A stretch of DNA of 64,000 nt from assembly GCF_905175375.1 (NCBI RefSeq), contig NZ_CAJIMS010000001.1:3286001-3350000 (forward strand). Direction: 5' to 3'. The notes under the pieces were generated by a model. It made no database searches. It was not told the DNA's origin and worked only from the letters and a program-made list of their open reading frames with translations. This stretch comes from Chryseobacterium aquaeductus (GTDB lineage Bacteria; Bacteroidota; Bacteroidia; Flavobacteriales; Weeksellaceae). The position numbers and the translations under genes are program-made. Positions 36,594 through 46,019 of this stretch are shown here, in pieces; position 1 is the stretch's first letter; each line of letters starts with the position of its first letter.

Positions 36594-38570
36594 ATGAGTA
36601 TCCAAGACACCGATAAGAATTTCAGTCTTGAACTAATCGTTCAGGCATTGGTTTCGTCCCCTGCACCAACATCGATCTACTCTGGTGAAGATATGGTCAT
36701 CCGTTTTGCAAATGCGGGAATGCTTGCGCTCTGGGGCAGAGATGCTTCTGTAGTGGGCAAACCTTTGTTAGAAGCAATCCCGGAACTAGAAGGTCAGCCT
36801 TTTTTAGCGCTATTGCAAGAGGTATGGCGTTCTGGTAAAACGTATTCCGTTCATGAGGCTCCAGCAAAACTGATGAAAAACGGTGTTGAGGTGCTCGATT
36901 ATTTCGATTACGAATATAAGGCATTGACTGATGAGAATAACAAAACATGGTGCATCCTAAACACAGCGCTGGAAGTAACATCTCGTCGTGAATTTTTGGA
37001 GCAATTGCGACAGAAAGAAGAACTGGAACATACCCTTAATGAAGAAATGGCTGCAACACTCGAAGAACTGACTTCTACTAATGAAGAACTCAGCCATTAT
37101 ATCAAGCAGCTTGACCAAAGCAGGAACTACATACGAACAATTATTGAACAGGCTCCTGTTGGTATTGCCATGCTCACAGGACCGCAACACATTATTGAAA
37201 TCGCCAATCCGGCCATTCTTACAATTTGGGGACGAAAAGAATCAGATATTATCGGTCATCCGCATGAGAAAGCCCGACCGGAACTTAATGGGCAGCCGGT
37301 CAATAGTTGGCTTGACGAAGTCTACAGAAGCGGAAAACCTAAGATCAATACTGAGTTTACAGTCCGCGTAAGGCATCATAATGGATTAAGGGAAGCTATT
37401 GTTAATTCGATCTATCAACCTATTTTTTCTGGACAAGGGGAAATTTCAGGTGTTCTTGTAATTCTTGAAGAGATCACCGAGCAGGTTTTGGCACGTCGGA
37501 AGAATGAAAATGATCAATCTATGTTGACTCTTGCTATCGATGCAGGAGAACTTGCGACCTTCTACTATCAACCCGCAACCAATCGCTTTTCCGGAAACAA
37601 TCAGCTTAAAACATTATTTGGTCTTCCAACCGAAGATAATGTTGATTTGTCTGTCGCGCTAGCGGCTATCTTGACGGAGGATCGTGAACGTGTTATTACT
37701 GCTATCACGAAATCACTGGACAAAGATTCTGACGGTCAGTATTTTATCGAATACAGGATTCAAAATAAAACAGATCAAAAGATCAAGTTGGTGCAGGCCA
37801 ACGGAAGAGTTTTTTATGATAAAGAGGGGAATCCTTTAAGTCTTAATGGTACACTGCGTGATATTACAGAACAAAAAAAGGAGGAAGAACGAAAAGATGA
37901 TTTTATGGGGATGGTGAGTCATGAACTTAAAACGCCTCTAACCTCATTGAAGGCCTATATTCAGATTTTACAGCGACGAGGAGAAAGTGAAGATAATTCT
38001 AAGCAGCAAAGCATACTCGAAAAATGTTTGAAACAGACCGACTACATGAACAGCCTGATTAATGGATTTCTGAATATATCAAGACTTGATTCGGGGCAAA
38101 TGCACATTGAAAAAACAACCTTTGATATGCAGGTTTTACTCGCAGAAATTGAGGATGAAGTTCTGTCAGTTCATCGGAGCCATCATTTTATTTTTAAGTC
38201 ATTCCAAAAGATCGCAATATTTGCTGACCGAGAAAAGATCTCGCAGGTACTCCATAACCTGATTGGAAATGCGATCAAATATTCTCCACTAGAAACATCA
38301 ATTACTGTTGAGTGTCTGGCAACAGCTGATAACCGTTTAAAAATCAGCGTACAAGATCAGGGAATAGGAATATCTGCAGAGGATCAGGAAAGAATATTTG
38401 ACCGCTATTATAGGGTCCAGGACATGAACAGCAGATCTGTAGCAGGCTTTGGGATAGGACTTTATCTTTGTAAAGAGATTGTGGAACTTCATGGCGGTAT
38501 TATTCAGGTAAAAAGCTCCAAAGACGAAGTTACCACATTCTCATTTATTCTTCCAATAGACGAAAGGTAG
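36594..38570 (+). CDS. Three-PAS sensor histidine kinase
   Basis: A 658-residue soluble kinase: PAS 1 (about 10-130, STIYSGEDMVIRFANAG-like with WGRDASVVGK), a coiled coil (about 135-175), PAS 2 (about 180-300, IEIANPAILTIWGR), PAS 3 (about 310-430), HisKA with the phosphorylatable His in MVSHELKTPL, and HATPase with DQGIGI and GFGIGLYLCKEIV. The second start (36594, MSIQDT) is preferred to the TTG at 36573. It has no receiver and no adjacent regulator. Its base composition appears more GC-rich than its neighbours, and it is flanked by gene-poor DNA and a broken AraC gene, so it may have been acquired. Confidence 0.9.
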   Translation: MSIQDTDKNFSLELIVQALVSSPAPTSIYSGEDMVIRFANAGMLALWGRDASVVGKPLLEAIPELEGQPFLALLQEVWRSGKTYSVHEAPAKLMKNGVEVLDYFDYEYKALTDENNKTWCILNTALEVTSRREFLEQLRQKEELEHTLNEEMAATLEELTSTNEELSHYIKQLDQSRNYIRTIIEQAPVGIAMLTGPQHIIEIANPAILTIWGRKESDIIGHPHEKARPELNGQPVNSWLDEVYRSGKPKINTEFTVRVRHHNGLREAIVNSIYQPIFSGQGEISGVLVILEEITEQVLARRKNENDQSMLTLAIDAGELATFYYQPATNRFSGNNQLKTLFGLPTEDNVDLSVALAAILTEDRERVITAITKSLDKDSDGQYFIEYRIQNKTDQKIKLVQANGRVFYDKEGNPLSLNGTLRDITEQKKEEERKDDFMGMVSHELKTPLTSLKAYIQILQRRGESEDNSKQQSILEKCLKQTDYMNSLINGFLNISRLDSGQMHIEKTTFDMQVLLAEIEDEVLSVHRSHHFIFKSFQKIAIFADREKISQVLHNLIGNAIKYSPLETSITVECLATADNRLKISVQDQGIGISAEDQERIFDRYYRVQDMNSRSVAGFGIGLYLCKEIVELHGGIIQVKSSKDEVTTFSFILPIDER

Positions 38571-38991
38571 AATATCAATTTTTTGTAACGATTTATTTGG
38601 AAATTAAACAGGAATATTTATTAAATTGAAAACTTCCCCGAAAATAAAATCACGTAATGTACTGTTTAAATTTTGAGTTTAATCTCACAAATAGAAACTT
38701 TGCTCAATTATAGTAATCGTTTTTACAAGAGACAATTCATAACCGAAAGCAACTAAATAAAGACCTTTTACAAAAAATAGAGGAAATTTTGGAAGAAATT
38801 TTTAAAGATGAAAATCTTTCCATTAAAGGAATTCCAACGGTTCAGCATCTTTCAGAAAGCCTCCATATTTCGCCAAGCTATTTGAGTGACATGTTGCGTT
38901 CTTTAACAGGACAAAATGCACAACAACACATTCAAACAAGATTATAATCTTTGTTCTATTTTGTGATATTTGATATAAGTCCTGATCAACA
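38571..38991. other. Spacer holding the AraC fragment
   Basis: About 420 bases between the PAS kinase and the convergent PAP2 gene. Apart from the AraC relic at 38717-38947 I see no gene, and no clear terminator hairpin for either flanking gene. Confidence 0.5.
38717..38947 (+). pseudogene. AraC-type regulator fragment
   Basis: An uninterrupted frame without a start codon encodes the N-terminal half of an AraC DNA-binding domain: LLQKIEEILEEIF, LSIKGIPTVQHLSESL and HISPSYLSDMLRSLTGQN. The first helix-turn-helix is clear (VQHLSESLHISPSYLSDMLR). The protein ends at QQHIQTRL followed by TAA, before the second helix-turn-helix that these regulators need. Upstream of residue 1 the frame meets a stop with no sensor domain. 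It is a truncated relic of a Bacteroidota AraC regulator. Confidence 0.7.
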
Positions 38992-39570
38992 TCAAAGATT
39001 TTTAGTTTTAAATATAGTTTTAAATATAATCCAGATAAGACTGCCTGAAAGAATACCTACGATTGCGCCGCCGAGGATATCAAATGGATAATGTACACCA
39101 TTGTAGATTCTACTGTAGGAAACCAGTAAGGCCCAGAAAAATAAAATTATTTTGAGCCAGTTATACTTTGCAGGAAGTAAGAAGAAAAGAAATGTTACAA
39201 GTCCAAATGCATTGGCACTATGCGATGATACAAAACCATAATTTCCACCTGCACCAGCCTTGCTTAAGTGAATAAATGGAGCCAAAGCAGGTTCGTGAGA
39301 AGGCCGAAAACGCTTCACAAGATTTTTTAAAAGTCCGGACGCTGTTTGGTCGCACAAAGTAATGGTAGCTGTAATTGCGAGCAAAATATAAATAGTAAAT
39401 TTTTTATATAATTTAATTAGAAAGATCAATAATATTGCATAAAACGGAAACCAAAATAATTTATCACTGGCCCAAAACATTATTGTATCAAAGAAAGCAT
39501 TGTGTTTTCCGTTGATCGCCAGAAATAGTTCTGTATCAACCTGATTCAAGTATTCAAGAGTTGAGTTCAT
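38992..39570 (-). CDS. PAP2-family membrane phosphatase
   Basis: A 192-residue integral membrane phosphatase with five to six hydrophobic segments. The three PAP2 signature blocks are present: KNLVKRFRPSHEP (KX6RP), SSHSAN (PSGH equivalent) and YSRIYNGVHYPFDILGG (SRX5HX3D). The active site faces the periplasm. Such enzymes dephosphorylate undecaprenyl pyrophosphate, phosphatidate or lipid A phosphates. Downstream of the lipopolysaccharide kinase and glycosyltransferase genes, a lipid A or carrier-lipid role is plausible but not proven. Confidence 0.9.
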   Translation of the reverse strand: MNSTLEYLNQVDTELFLAINGKHNAFFDTIMFWASDKLFWFPFYAILLIFLIKLYKKFTIYILLAITATITLCDQTASGLLKNLVKRFRPSHEPALAPFIHLSKAGAGGNYGFVSSHSANAFGLVTFLFFLLPAKYNWLKIILFFWALLVSYSRIYNGVHYPFDILGGAIVGILSGSLIWIIFKTIFKTKNL

Positions 39571-39659
39571 GTAGTTAAAAGTTGTATGTTAATTTCTGAA
39601 ATTGTTTTTTTTTGTCTGATAGCTTCATGTAATCAATTTTATTTAAGTTGTTCTTACAT

Positions 39660-40421
39660 TTAAATCTTTATAAAGTATTTATAAAATTTCAAAACTTTTT
39701 TCACCTTCCTTTTTAAAAGCATTTTATTTGATGCGTCACTTATTTTCTTTAGACAATATTCTGCAGACAATCCTGATAGTAATGCATATTCATTACTAAT
39801 AATATTCATGATATCTTTATCAAGTGTGAATCTTGCGAAATTTTGAAGTCTATTATCTATTGCAATACGATCGTAAAAATTCATTCTGTTTAAATCCACA
39901 ATGTAAAATCGGTAAACGCCATTTTCTTTTCTGACCAAAAAATTACCTGCTGCATTATCGATAAACTGTATACCATTTTCATGTAATTTATACATTAATG
40001 CGGTATATCCTTTTATAATTTCTTCTCTATCAGAAAAATCTTTAGCAAGAAGAATCTCGCTCAAAATAAAGGAATTTTCGAGTTGTTCAGTTATATAGTA
40101 ACTTGAGGTCAAACCTATAAAGTCATGATTTTCGATGTAGGCTATTGGCGTAGGAGTATAAATTTTTTTGTCTAAAAGAAAGTGCGCGTATTCAAAAGAT
40201 CTTCTTGCCTTAGATTTGCGATAAAATTTATAAACATGTCTGTTGATAATATTATGCTGCTTGAATGACTTAAAATTAAGTAGCCGGTCACCAATTTCAA
40301 AGAATTTAATTACATTTCTTCTTCCGTCACCTATGATAGTTCCGCTATTTTTAAAATTTTTTATTGTCAGGATAATTTCTTCATTATACTGAGAAAATTC
40401 ATTTGCAAAAAACACCTTCAT
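39660..40421 (-). CDS. WaaP/InaA-type lipopolysaccharide kinase
   Basis: A 253-residue protein-kinase-like enzyme of the lipopolysaccharide kinase (Kdo/WaaP/InaA) group, which phosphorylates sugars of the lipopolysaccharide core. The early region has an IIGDGRRNVIKFFE segment equivalent to the nucleotide-binding strands. The catalytic loop is NGIQFIDNAAGNFLV (corresponding to HxDxxxxN, with His replaced) and the metal-binding motif is FYIVDLNRM. It is 22 bases downstream of the GT9 gene, so the two are probably an operon. The substrate (Kdo or core heptose/hexose) is inferred. Confidence 0.8.
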   Translation of the reverse strand: MKVFFANEFSQYNEEIILTIKNFKNSGTIIGDGRRNVIKFFEIGDRLLNFKSFKQHNIINRHVYKFYRKSKARRSFEYAHFLLDKKIYTPTPIAYIENHDFIGLTSSYYITEQLENSFILSEILLAKDFSDREEIIKGYTALMYKLHENGIQFIDNAAGNFLVRKENGVYRFYIVDLNRMNFYDRIAIDNRLQNFARFTLDKDIMNIISNEYALLSGLSAEYCLKKISDASNKMLLKRKVKKVLKFYKYFIKI

Positions 40422-40443
40422 CTTTAATTTATTTAACCTAACA

Positions 40444-41493
40444 TTATCTTTTTTCTAAAATCACGTCAATTAAACGCAATATCGTATCGTTATCAGTGTG
40501 GTTGGTATTTACCGAAAAACTCTCGCCATTGTAGGGTGCGTATACCTCTTCAGAGCTCACAGAAAACAGCCCGACTGTGGGAACTCCGGAAGCACTTGCT
40601 AAATGCATCACTCCGTTATCTGCTGCAATAAAAAGAGAAACATTATTGAGAAATCCTCCCATTTCTCGAATGTCTTTACTGTAAAAATGTGGAATTTTGA
40701 AATTAAGCTTTGATACATTTTCTACAGGTAACAACTCGACAATATTGTAATTCGGGAAATTATGTTTTAATTGGTCATAAAATTCTTCCCACCACTCTTC
40801 AGAATAGCATTTTTCACCTGTTGCATTGGTAAAAAGACAAATTGTATTTTTGCTGTTTTGAACCAGATTATGCAATTTTTCTTTACCTGCTAAAATCTCA
40901 CTTTGATCCAATTTAAGATCTAACTCAGGAATTGCTGCAGTAATATCTTCAGAACCTATTTTTATTAAATAATCTCTAAGATTATAGATCGAATTTTTTG
41001 CCAGATGCCTGTAATCAGAATACTTGCCACTTAAATCTTCGTTAAAATCACTAAAAACTTTGTACTGTGAACGGGCTAACGAAGTTGACAATCTACCTGA
41101 CGACGATCCTGTAGTTGAGTTGATAACAAGATCATATTTTCTGGACTTCAATAATGCCCAGCCTCTCAGATACTGAAATAGATTATTAAAAGGTCTTTTA
41201 GGGAGCTGGATAATTCGATCGATATAACTATAGTTTTTAAAAATTGAAGGTGAAACTCCACCTTTAACGAAAAGATCTATTTTACTATTCGGAAAAAGAG
41301 CATGAACCTCCTGAATAAGAGGTGTAATAATCATCAGATTTCCTAAACGATGATTAGGTCTGGTAATTAATACCTTTCTGACTACTAAATCTTTATAGTT
41401 ACCTGTTACCAAATGTGACTTACCAATATTTTTAGTAAGATTTCGCATTACAGACCGCCTGACAGCATTGATATTTTTTTTAGAAACTTTCAT
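40444..41493 (-). CDS. Glycosyltransferase family 9 (heptosyltransferase-like)
   Basis: A 349-residue GT-B enzyme of family GT9. It has the N-terminal motif ITRPNHRLGNLMIITPLIQE, characteristic of heptosyltransferases, and the C-terminal donor-binding motif AADNGVMHLASASGVPTVGLF. These enzymes add heptose, or other sugars in organisms without heptose, to the lipopolysaccharide inner core on the cytoplasmic face. It is the first gene of a likely two-gene unit with the kinase that follows. The donor sugar is unknown. Confidence 0.9.
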   Translation of the reverse strand: MKVSKKNINAVRRSVMRNLTKNIGKSHLVTGNYKDLVVRKVLITRPNHRLGNLMIITPLIQEVHALFPNSKIDLFVKGGVSPSIFKNYSYIDRIIQLPKRPFNNLFQYLRGWALLKSRKYDLVINSTTGSSSGRLSTSLARSQYKVFSDFNEDLSGKYSDYRHLAKNSIYNLRDYLIKIGSEDITAAIPELDLKLDQSEILAGKEKLHNLVQNSKNTICLFTNATGEKCYSEEWWEEFYDQLKHNFPNYNIVELLPVENVSKLNFKIPHFYSKDIREMGGFLNNVSLFIAADNGVMHLASASGVPTVGLFSVSSEEVYAPYNGESFSVNTNHTDNDTILRLIDVILEKR

Positions 41494-41811
41494 GTAATAT
41501 ACAAAGTGACTCCACTCGAATTAAGAAAAAAAAGAATAGTGCGTCTAACTTTTTTTAAAATTTTGTCGAAATTAACTATATTTTTTAAATTGAAAATAAT
41601 TCATTCATAGTATTTTTCAATTGCTGTTATTTAAACATAAAAGCAATCAATTTAATAAATATCAACAATAATTAGATTATTTTTAAGTAATTCAAATCTA
41701 TAAATTGTTGATTTATTCTTAAAAACTTTAATGCTCATCTATTTGTAACCATTATTTTCAAAAATTTTTTCTCTTGATTATAACTTGGCTTTGTTTTTGC
41801 GCAGCAACGAT
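41494..41811. other. AT-rich divergent spacer
   Basis: About 318 bases between the GT9 gene and a response regulator. It contains an imperfect hairpin, aattgaaaata (41588-41598) and tatttttcaatt (41611-41622), and T runs. No coding fragment is seen. Confidence 0.45.
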
Positions 41812-42168
41812 ATGAAAACGATTTTTATAGTAGAAGATGAGACAGGCATCAGAGATGCATTGCAGTTACTCCTGTCATTTGAAGATTATGATGTACGTTC
41901 TTTTTCAAACGCGAAAACCTTCAACGAAAGAGACAAAACTGTAGTTCCCGATGTTTTTATATTAGATGTCATGCTGCCAGACGGATCTGGAACAGATTTA
42001 TGTAATCAAATAAAACAAGCCCCGGAAACCGCAAATGTACCTGTAATAATTATCAGTGCTCATGCAAAATCTGAGAACGTTATCAATGCGTGTAAAGCTG
42101 ATGAATTTATCGCTAAACCTTTTGATATTGATGATGTACTTGTGAAAATTGAAAATCTGACCAACTAG
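41812..42168 (+). CDS. Orphan single-domain response regulator
   Basis: A 118-residue receiver. The ATG at 41812 (MKTIFIVEDE) is preferred over a TTG at 41785, which would add nine residues before the first strand. The acidic pair is in VEDE, the phosphoacceptor is in FILDVMLPDG, the switch Ser is in IIISAHAK and the Lys is in IAKPFD. It has no output domain and no kinase beside it. It could act as a phosphate acceptor for the HPt-bearing kinase at 31605 or the PAS kinase at 36594. Confidence 0.88.
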   Translation: MKTIFIVEDETGIRDALQLLLSFEDYDVRSFSNAKTFNERDKTVVPDVFILDVMLPDGSGTDLCNQIKQAPETANVPVIIISAHAKSENVINACKADEFIAKPFDIDDVLVKIENLTN

Positions 42169-42282
42169 TATTCGTTACTAAAACTTTTATAAACCAATAA
42201 TTATCAAATAAATGTGCTCCTTTGTCTTTTGATTTAGGAGTTTCTTATAATAATCTTAATCATTTTAATCTGCAAGCTCAGA

Positions 42283-43413
42283 ATGAAAAAAATATGGACT
42301 GCCTTTTTTGTAGGAACTTCAGCAGCTGTCATTGCCATTTATCTTTCAGGCTATGAATATATATTTAGAGCGGTTGCGATTAATCTAAAAAAAGGAGCTT
42401 TGACGCCATCCACCGATGACGAAGAAAAATTTCCTTCTTTAGAAGTTCATCATGCAAATCCTACATCATGGGAAAAGCATAATTTATATAACAAACATGA
42501 ACTATCAGATTGTATTTTGAAAGATTTGAAGAAAACACGAGCATCTTCACTGATTGTTATAAGTGATCATAAAATAATCCATGAGCAATACTGGAAAGAC
42601 CACTCGACTTCTTCATTGATGAATTCTTTTTCTATGGCAAAAGGTATCCTCTGTATTTTGGTAGGTTTTGCCATAGATGACGGTTATCTTGAATCTGAAG
42701 ATCAATTGATTTCGACCTTATTTCCATCATATCAAAACAGCCGATACGGGAAATTTCTTCGTATTCGACATTTAATGACTATGCAGGCAGGATTTGATTG
42801 GGAGGAAGAATATCATCATCCTTTTGCGGAAAATTCTAAACAGTATTTTGTAGATGATCTGGCGAAGCAGGCTTTCAATATTGATCTGAAAGCAATGCCT
42901 GGAGAGCATTATGAATATCAAAGTGTTGCAGCGCAAATTTTGGGACTTGCCCTGCGCGAGGCAATCGGTAAAAATCTTTCATCTTATCTGTCAGAAAAGC
43001 TATGGAAACCTTTAGGCATGGAGCATTCTGCAAAATGGAGCACCGATGAAAAAGGAATTGAAAAATCTTTTTGCTGCATTCATGCAAGTGCAAGAGATTT
43101 TGCAAAGATCGGTCAATTCATAATGCAGAATGGAAACTGGGAAGGAAAACAACTTCTCAATAAGGATTTTTGTAAAAAACTACTGACTCCAACCAAAGAA
43201 AATGACGCGTTTTGTTTTAATATCTGGGCAGATAAAACAAGCTCTATAAAACATTGGTCTTTCTACGGTTTTTTAGGTCAGTTCATTATCATGATCCCAG
43301 AAAAAAAAATGGTCGTTGTAAAAACAGGATTGTATAATCGTCTCGATGTTGATGAAAAAAAGAGACCTCTACAGGTAAAACTTCTTGTTGATGAGATAAG
43401 TAATATCTTTTAA
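42283..43413 (+). CDS. Serine hydrolase, beta-lactamase/CubicO family
   Basis: A 376-residue class C beta-lactamase-fold hydrolase with an N-terminal hydrophobic anchor or signal (about 4-23). The catalytic SxxK is S117-M-A-K120. The second motif is HYEYQS in place of the usual YxN. The third (HxG/KTG) appears degenerate in WSFYGFLGQ. Such proteins are esterases, peptidases or penicillin-recognising enzymes; true beta-lactamase activity should not be assumed. It is likely periplasmic and is monocistronic with its own terminator. Confidence 0.82.
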   Translation: MKKIWTAFFVGTSAAVIAIYLSGYEYIFRAVAINLKKGALTPSTDDEEKFPSLEVHHANPTSWEKHNLYNKHELSDCILKDLKKTRASSLIVISDHKIIHEQYWKDHSTSSLMNSFSMAKGILCILVGFAIDDGYLESEDQLISTLFPSYQNSRYGKFLRIRHLMTMQAGFDWEEEYHHPFAENSKQYFVDDLAKQAFNIDLKAMPGEHYEYQSVAAQILGLALREAIGKNLSSYLSEKLWKPLGMEHSAKWSTDEKGIEKSFCCIHASARDFAKIGQFIMQNGNWEGKQLLNKDFCKKLLTPTKENDAFCFNIWADKTSSIKHWSFYGFLGQFIIMIPEKKMVVVKTGLYNRLDVDEKKRPLQVKLLVDEISNIF

Positions 43414-43437
43414 TCTCAATATTGTAACCAAAAAATT

Positions 43438-43464
43438 AATCCTGAAAGTCTGACTTTCAGGATT
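43438..43464. terminator. Bidirectional rho-independent terminator
   Basis: A 12-base perfect stem, aatcctgaaagt (43438-43449) and actttcaggatt (43453-43464), with a three-base loop and flanking A/T runs, lies between the convergent serine hydrolase and PA2169-type genes. Confidence 0.85.
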
Positions 43465-43512
43465 TTAATTTATTTTCAGTAGAAAATAATTGATTAAGAT
43501 TTTGCTAAATCG

Positions 43513-43965
43513 TTAGTCAACTCTTTTTTCTAAGCTTTGAAATTTAGCGTAAGAAGATTTCAATTGCTCCAGCTGATCTGCAACTACAACTGTACTTTGA
43601 GGGCACAATTTATCGCTTTGCAATGCTTCCTGATAAGCTGCTATTGCCGATTTTTCTCCAAATACTACATTTTCTAAAGTCGATTCTGTATGATCACCGG
43701 TAAATGCATTTTTCACATCAATCCATGTTCTGTGGATTGCTCCGGCAGCTGTTGAGGTATCGTCTGGTTCTCCACCACGCTCTGTGATTAATCCGATCAG
43801 ATCCGCTTTCATTTCTTGAGATTCTCTGACCATTTGATCATAATCTCCTTTTAAAGGTGAATGTGTTTCCCAGACTTTGTCTTCAACTTTGCTAAAACCT
43901 TGAATTCTGTCGTTGGTAATGTTGAGTAAATCATTTAATACTGATACTGTTTTAGTACTGTCCAT
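43513..43965 (-). CDS. PA2169/DUF2383 four-helix-bundle protein
   Basis: A 150-residue ferritin-like four-helix bundle of the PA2169 (DUF2383) family. It is recognised by VLNDLLNITNDRIQGF, MVRESQEMKADL, GAIHRTWIDVKNAFTG and ENVVFGEKSAIAAYQEAL. Members are small, cytoplasmic and often stress-induced, with no proven function. It is alone between a shared terminator and an intergenic region of about 260 bases. Confidence 0.88.
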   Translation of the reverse strand: MDSTKTVSVLNDLLNITNDRIQGFSKVEDKVWETHSPLKGDYDQMVRESQEMKADLIGLITERGGEPDDTSTAAGAIHRTWIDVKNAFTGDHTESTLENVVFGEKSAIAAYQEALQSDKLCPQSTVVVADQLEQLKSSYAKFQSLEKRVD

Positions 43966-44227
43966 AATAATATTTTAAATTAGTGTACCAAACTCTTTGC
44001 AACAGCCGTACCAAATAAGCTCCATTATTGTTAAATTTTTATTTAAAAATAATTTAGTAAAAGAACAGCAAACAATGAAGTAATGGTTTCAAGAAATTAC
44101 GTTTCCAAGCATTTTTTATCGTACATCTGTGACTGAAATCATATTAAAAAAAGTTTTTTATAAATATGAAGCAACAATTAAGGTACGTATTTTGACATTG
44201 GAATATTATTCAATAATTTATAATATC

Positions 44228-45955
44228 ATGTCTACCATTGAGTCTAAAACAATTGCTTTAATTGGCGGCGGTCCTGCTGCATTATTCTTTTTAAAACATT
44301 TAATATCTAAAAATATCACACCACAAAAAGTGTATATTTTTGAAAAAAACGAACATTTGGGTATGGGAATGCCTTATGGAACCTCAGGTTCGGGTCCGGA
44401 ACATGTTGCTAATGTATCTGCAAACGAAATTCCAGCATTGCTGAATGATATAGAAGAATTTTTGCAGCATCATTCTATAGAGGGCTTTGACGAGTATGTG
44501 AATCAAGGTAAAATCAATAGAGATCAAGTAATTCCGAGGTTAGTTTTGGGGAAATATCTTGAAAATCAATTTAAATTGTACATCAAAAAAGCTCATAAAT
44601 TAGGGATTGATGTGATAAGTAAAACCAGAACAAAAGTTCTCGACATCAAAATGACTCATTCAGATTCTTACAATGTGATAACTGATCAGGAAGAGAAATA
44701 TGAGGCAGATATTGTATTACTGAGCACCGGACATCAGTGGCTAAAATCTTTTGAAGGAAAGCATAAAGGTTGGTATGATTCACCATATCCTCCTTCTAAA
44801 TTTAATTCTCCGACCAATCATTCTGTAGCCGTGAAAGGTGCTTCACTCACTGCAGTTGATATTATCCGTACGCTTTCTCGTCTCAACGGATCGTTTACGA
44901 AAAATAATAATGACAAAATACAATACACTTTGCATCCACATTCCGAAAATTTTAAGATTGATCTCTATTCACTGAGTGGTTTGTTGCCTGCATTGAGATT
45001 CCATTCTGAGGATGAGGCCTACTCTACCGATTGGAAAATGAGCTTGAAAGAAATCTATGAATACAAAAAAAATCATGATGGTTTTGTAGATCTTGATTAT
45101 GTATTTTCCAAAAATTTCAAATCTGTTTTGCAAAAGAAAGATCAGGAATTTTATAATGAAATTAAAGATTTGAGTATCGAAGAATTTGTAGATAAAATGA
45201 TGAAGCTCCGTAAAGAACTGGACAGTTTTGAGCTTTTAAAGGCTGAATATACAGAAGCCGAAAAATCAATCAGAAGAAAACAATCAATCACCTGGAAAGA
45301 AGCATTAACGTCTTTCAGCTATGCCATGAACTATCCCGCAAAACATTTTTCGGCGGAGGATATGCTGAGACTAAATAAGACATTGATGCCTCTGATATCT
45401 ATTATCATTGCAGCGTTACCTCAATCATCTTACAATGAAATTATTGCATTATATGATGCAGGTGTCATCAATCTTTATAATGTGGATAAAAAAAGCACTG
45501 TAGAACCAAATGGTGAAGAAGGTGCAATCTATCGATACCACGATCAGGAAGGTGTTTCAAAAGAATACGAGTACAAAATGTATGTGGATGCGACCGGTCA
45601 AAGAGCAATGAATTTTAATGATCTTCCATTTGAAGGTTTAAAACAAGAAGGTGCTGTAAGTACTGGTTATCTCAATTTTAAAAATGCCGAAAAAGCAATC
45701 GAACTGAAGAATGAAGAAAACAATAAGATTAAAGAAGGAACAAACGGAAATTTTTACCTTCAGGTAAACGGTCTGAGCATTAATGATAATTTTCAGGCAC
45801 TTGATTCTTACGGAAACGCACAAAAAAACCTTTACATCATGTCTGTCGCTTACATCGGCGGACTCAATCCAGATTATTCAGGATTAGATTTTTGTGACAC
45901 CGCCGCAGAAACCATAATCGAATCTTTGTTGCAACCTAGCTATTCTACTATGTGA
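44228..45955 (+). CDS. FAD/NAD(P)-binding oxidoreductase-like protein
   Basis: A 575-residue flavoprotein. The ATG at 44228 (MSTIES) is chosen because the dinucleotide-binding IALIGGGPAALFFLKHL then follows directly; a GTG at 44129 would add 33 unlike residues. Further landmarks are HLGMGMPYGTSG, VANVSANEIP, DIVLLSTGHQW and the C-terminal GGLNPDYSGLDFCDTAA. It fits the NAD_binding_9 group (FAD/NAD(P)-binding, HI0933-like), whose members are mostly uncharacterised. It converges on the ergothioneine operon and is not part of it. Confidence 0.78.
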   Translation: MSTIESKTIALIGGGPAALFFLKHLISKNITPQKVYIFEKNEHLGMGMPYGTSGSGPEHVANVSANEIPALLNDIEEFLQHHSIEGFDEYVNQGKINRDQVIPRLVLGKYLENQFKLYIKKAHKLGIDVISKTRTKVLDIKMTHSDSYNVITDQEEKYEADIVLLSTGHQWLKSFEGKHKGWYDSPYPPSKFNSPTNHSVAVKGASLTAVDIIRTLSRLNGSFTKNNNDKIQYTLHPHSENFKIDLYSLSGLLPALRFHSEDEAYSTDWKMSLKEIYEYKKNHDGFVDLDYVFSKNFKSVLQKKDQEFYNEIKDLSIEEFVDKMMKLRKELDSFELLKAEYTEAEKSIRRKQSITWKEALTSFSYAMNYPAKHFSAEDMLRLNKTLMPLISIIIAALPQSSYNEIIALYDAGVINLYNVDKKSTVEPNGEEGAIYRYHDQEGVSKEYEYKMYVDATGQRAMNFNDLPFEGLKQEGAVSTGYLNFKNAEKAIELKNEENNKIKEGTNGNFYLQVNGLSINDNFQALDSYGNAQKNLYIMSVAYIGGLNPDYSGLDFCDTAAETIIESLLQPSYSTM

Positions 45956-46019
45956 ATAAATTAAATTTAATGTGGCAGAAAATAAATTGGTATGCTTTTT
46001 ACCTTCGCTAAATTTATTA

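Noticed and set aside
42283..43413. True class C beta-lactamase
   Set aside because: The second and third active-site motifs are altered (YQS for YxN, no KTG), which fits a general serine hydrolase better.
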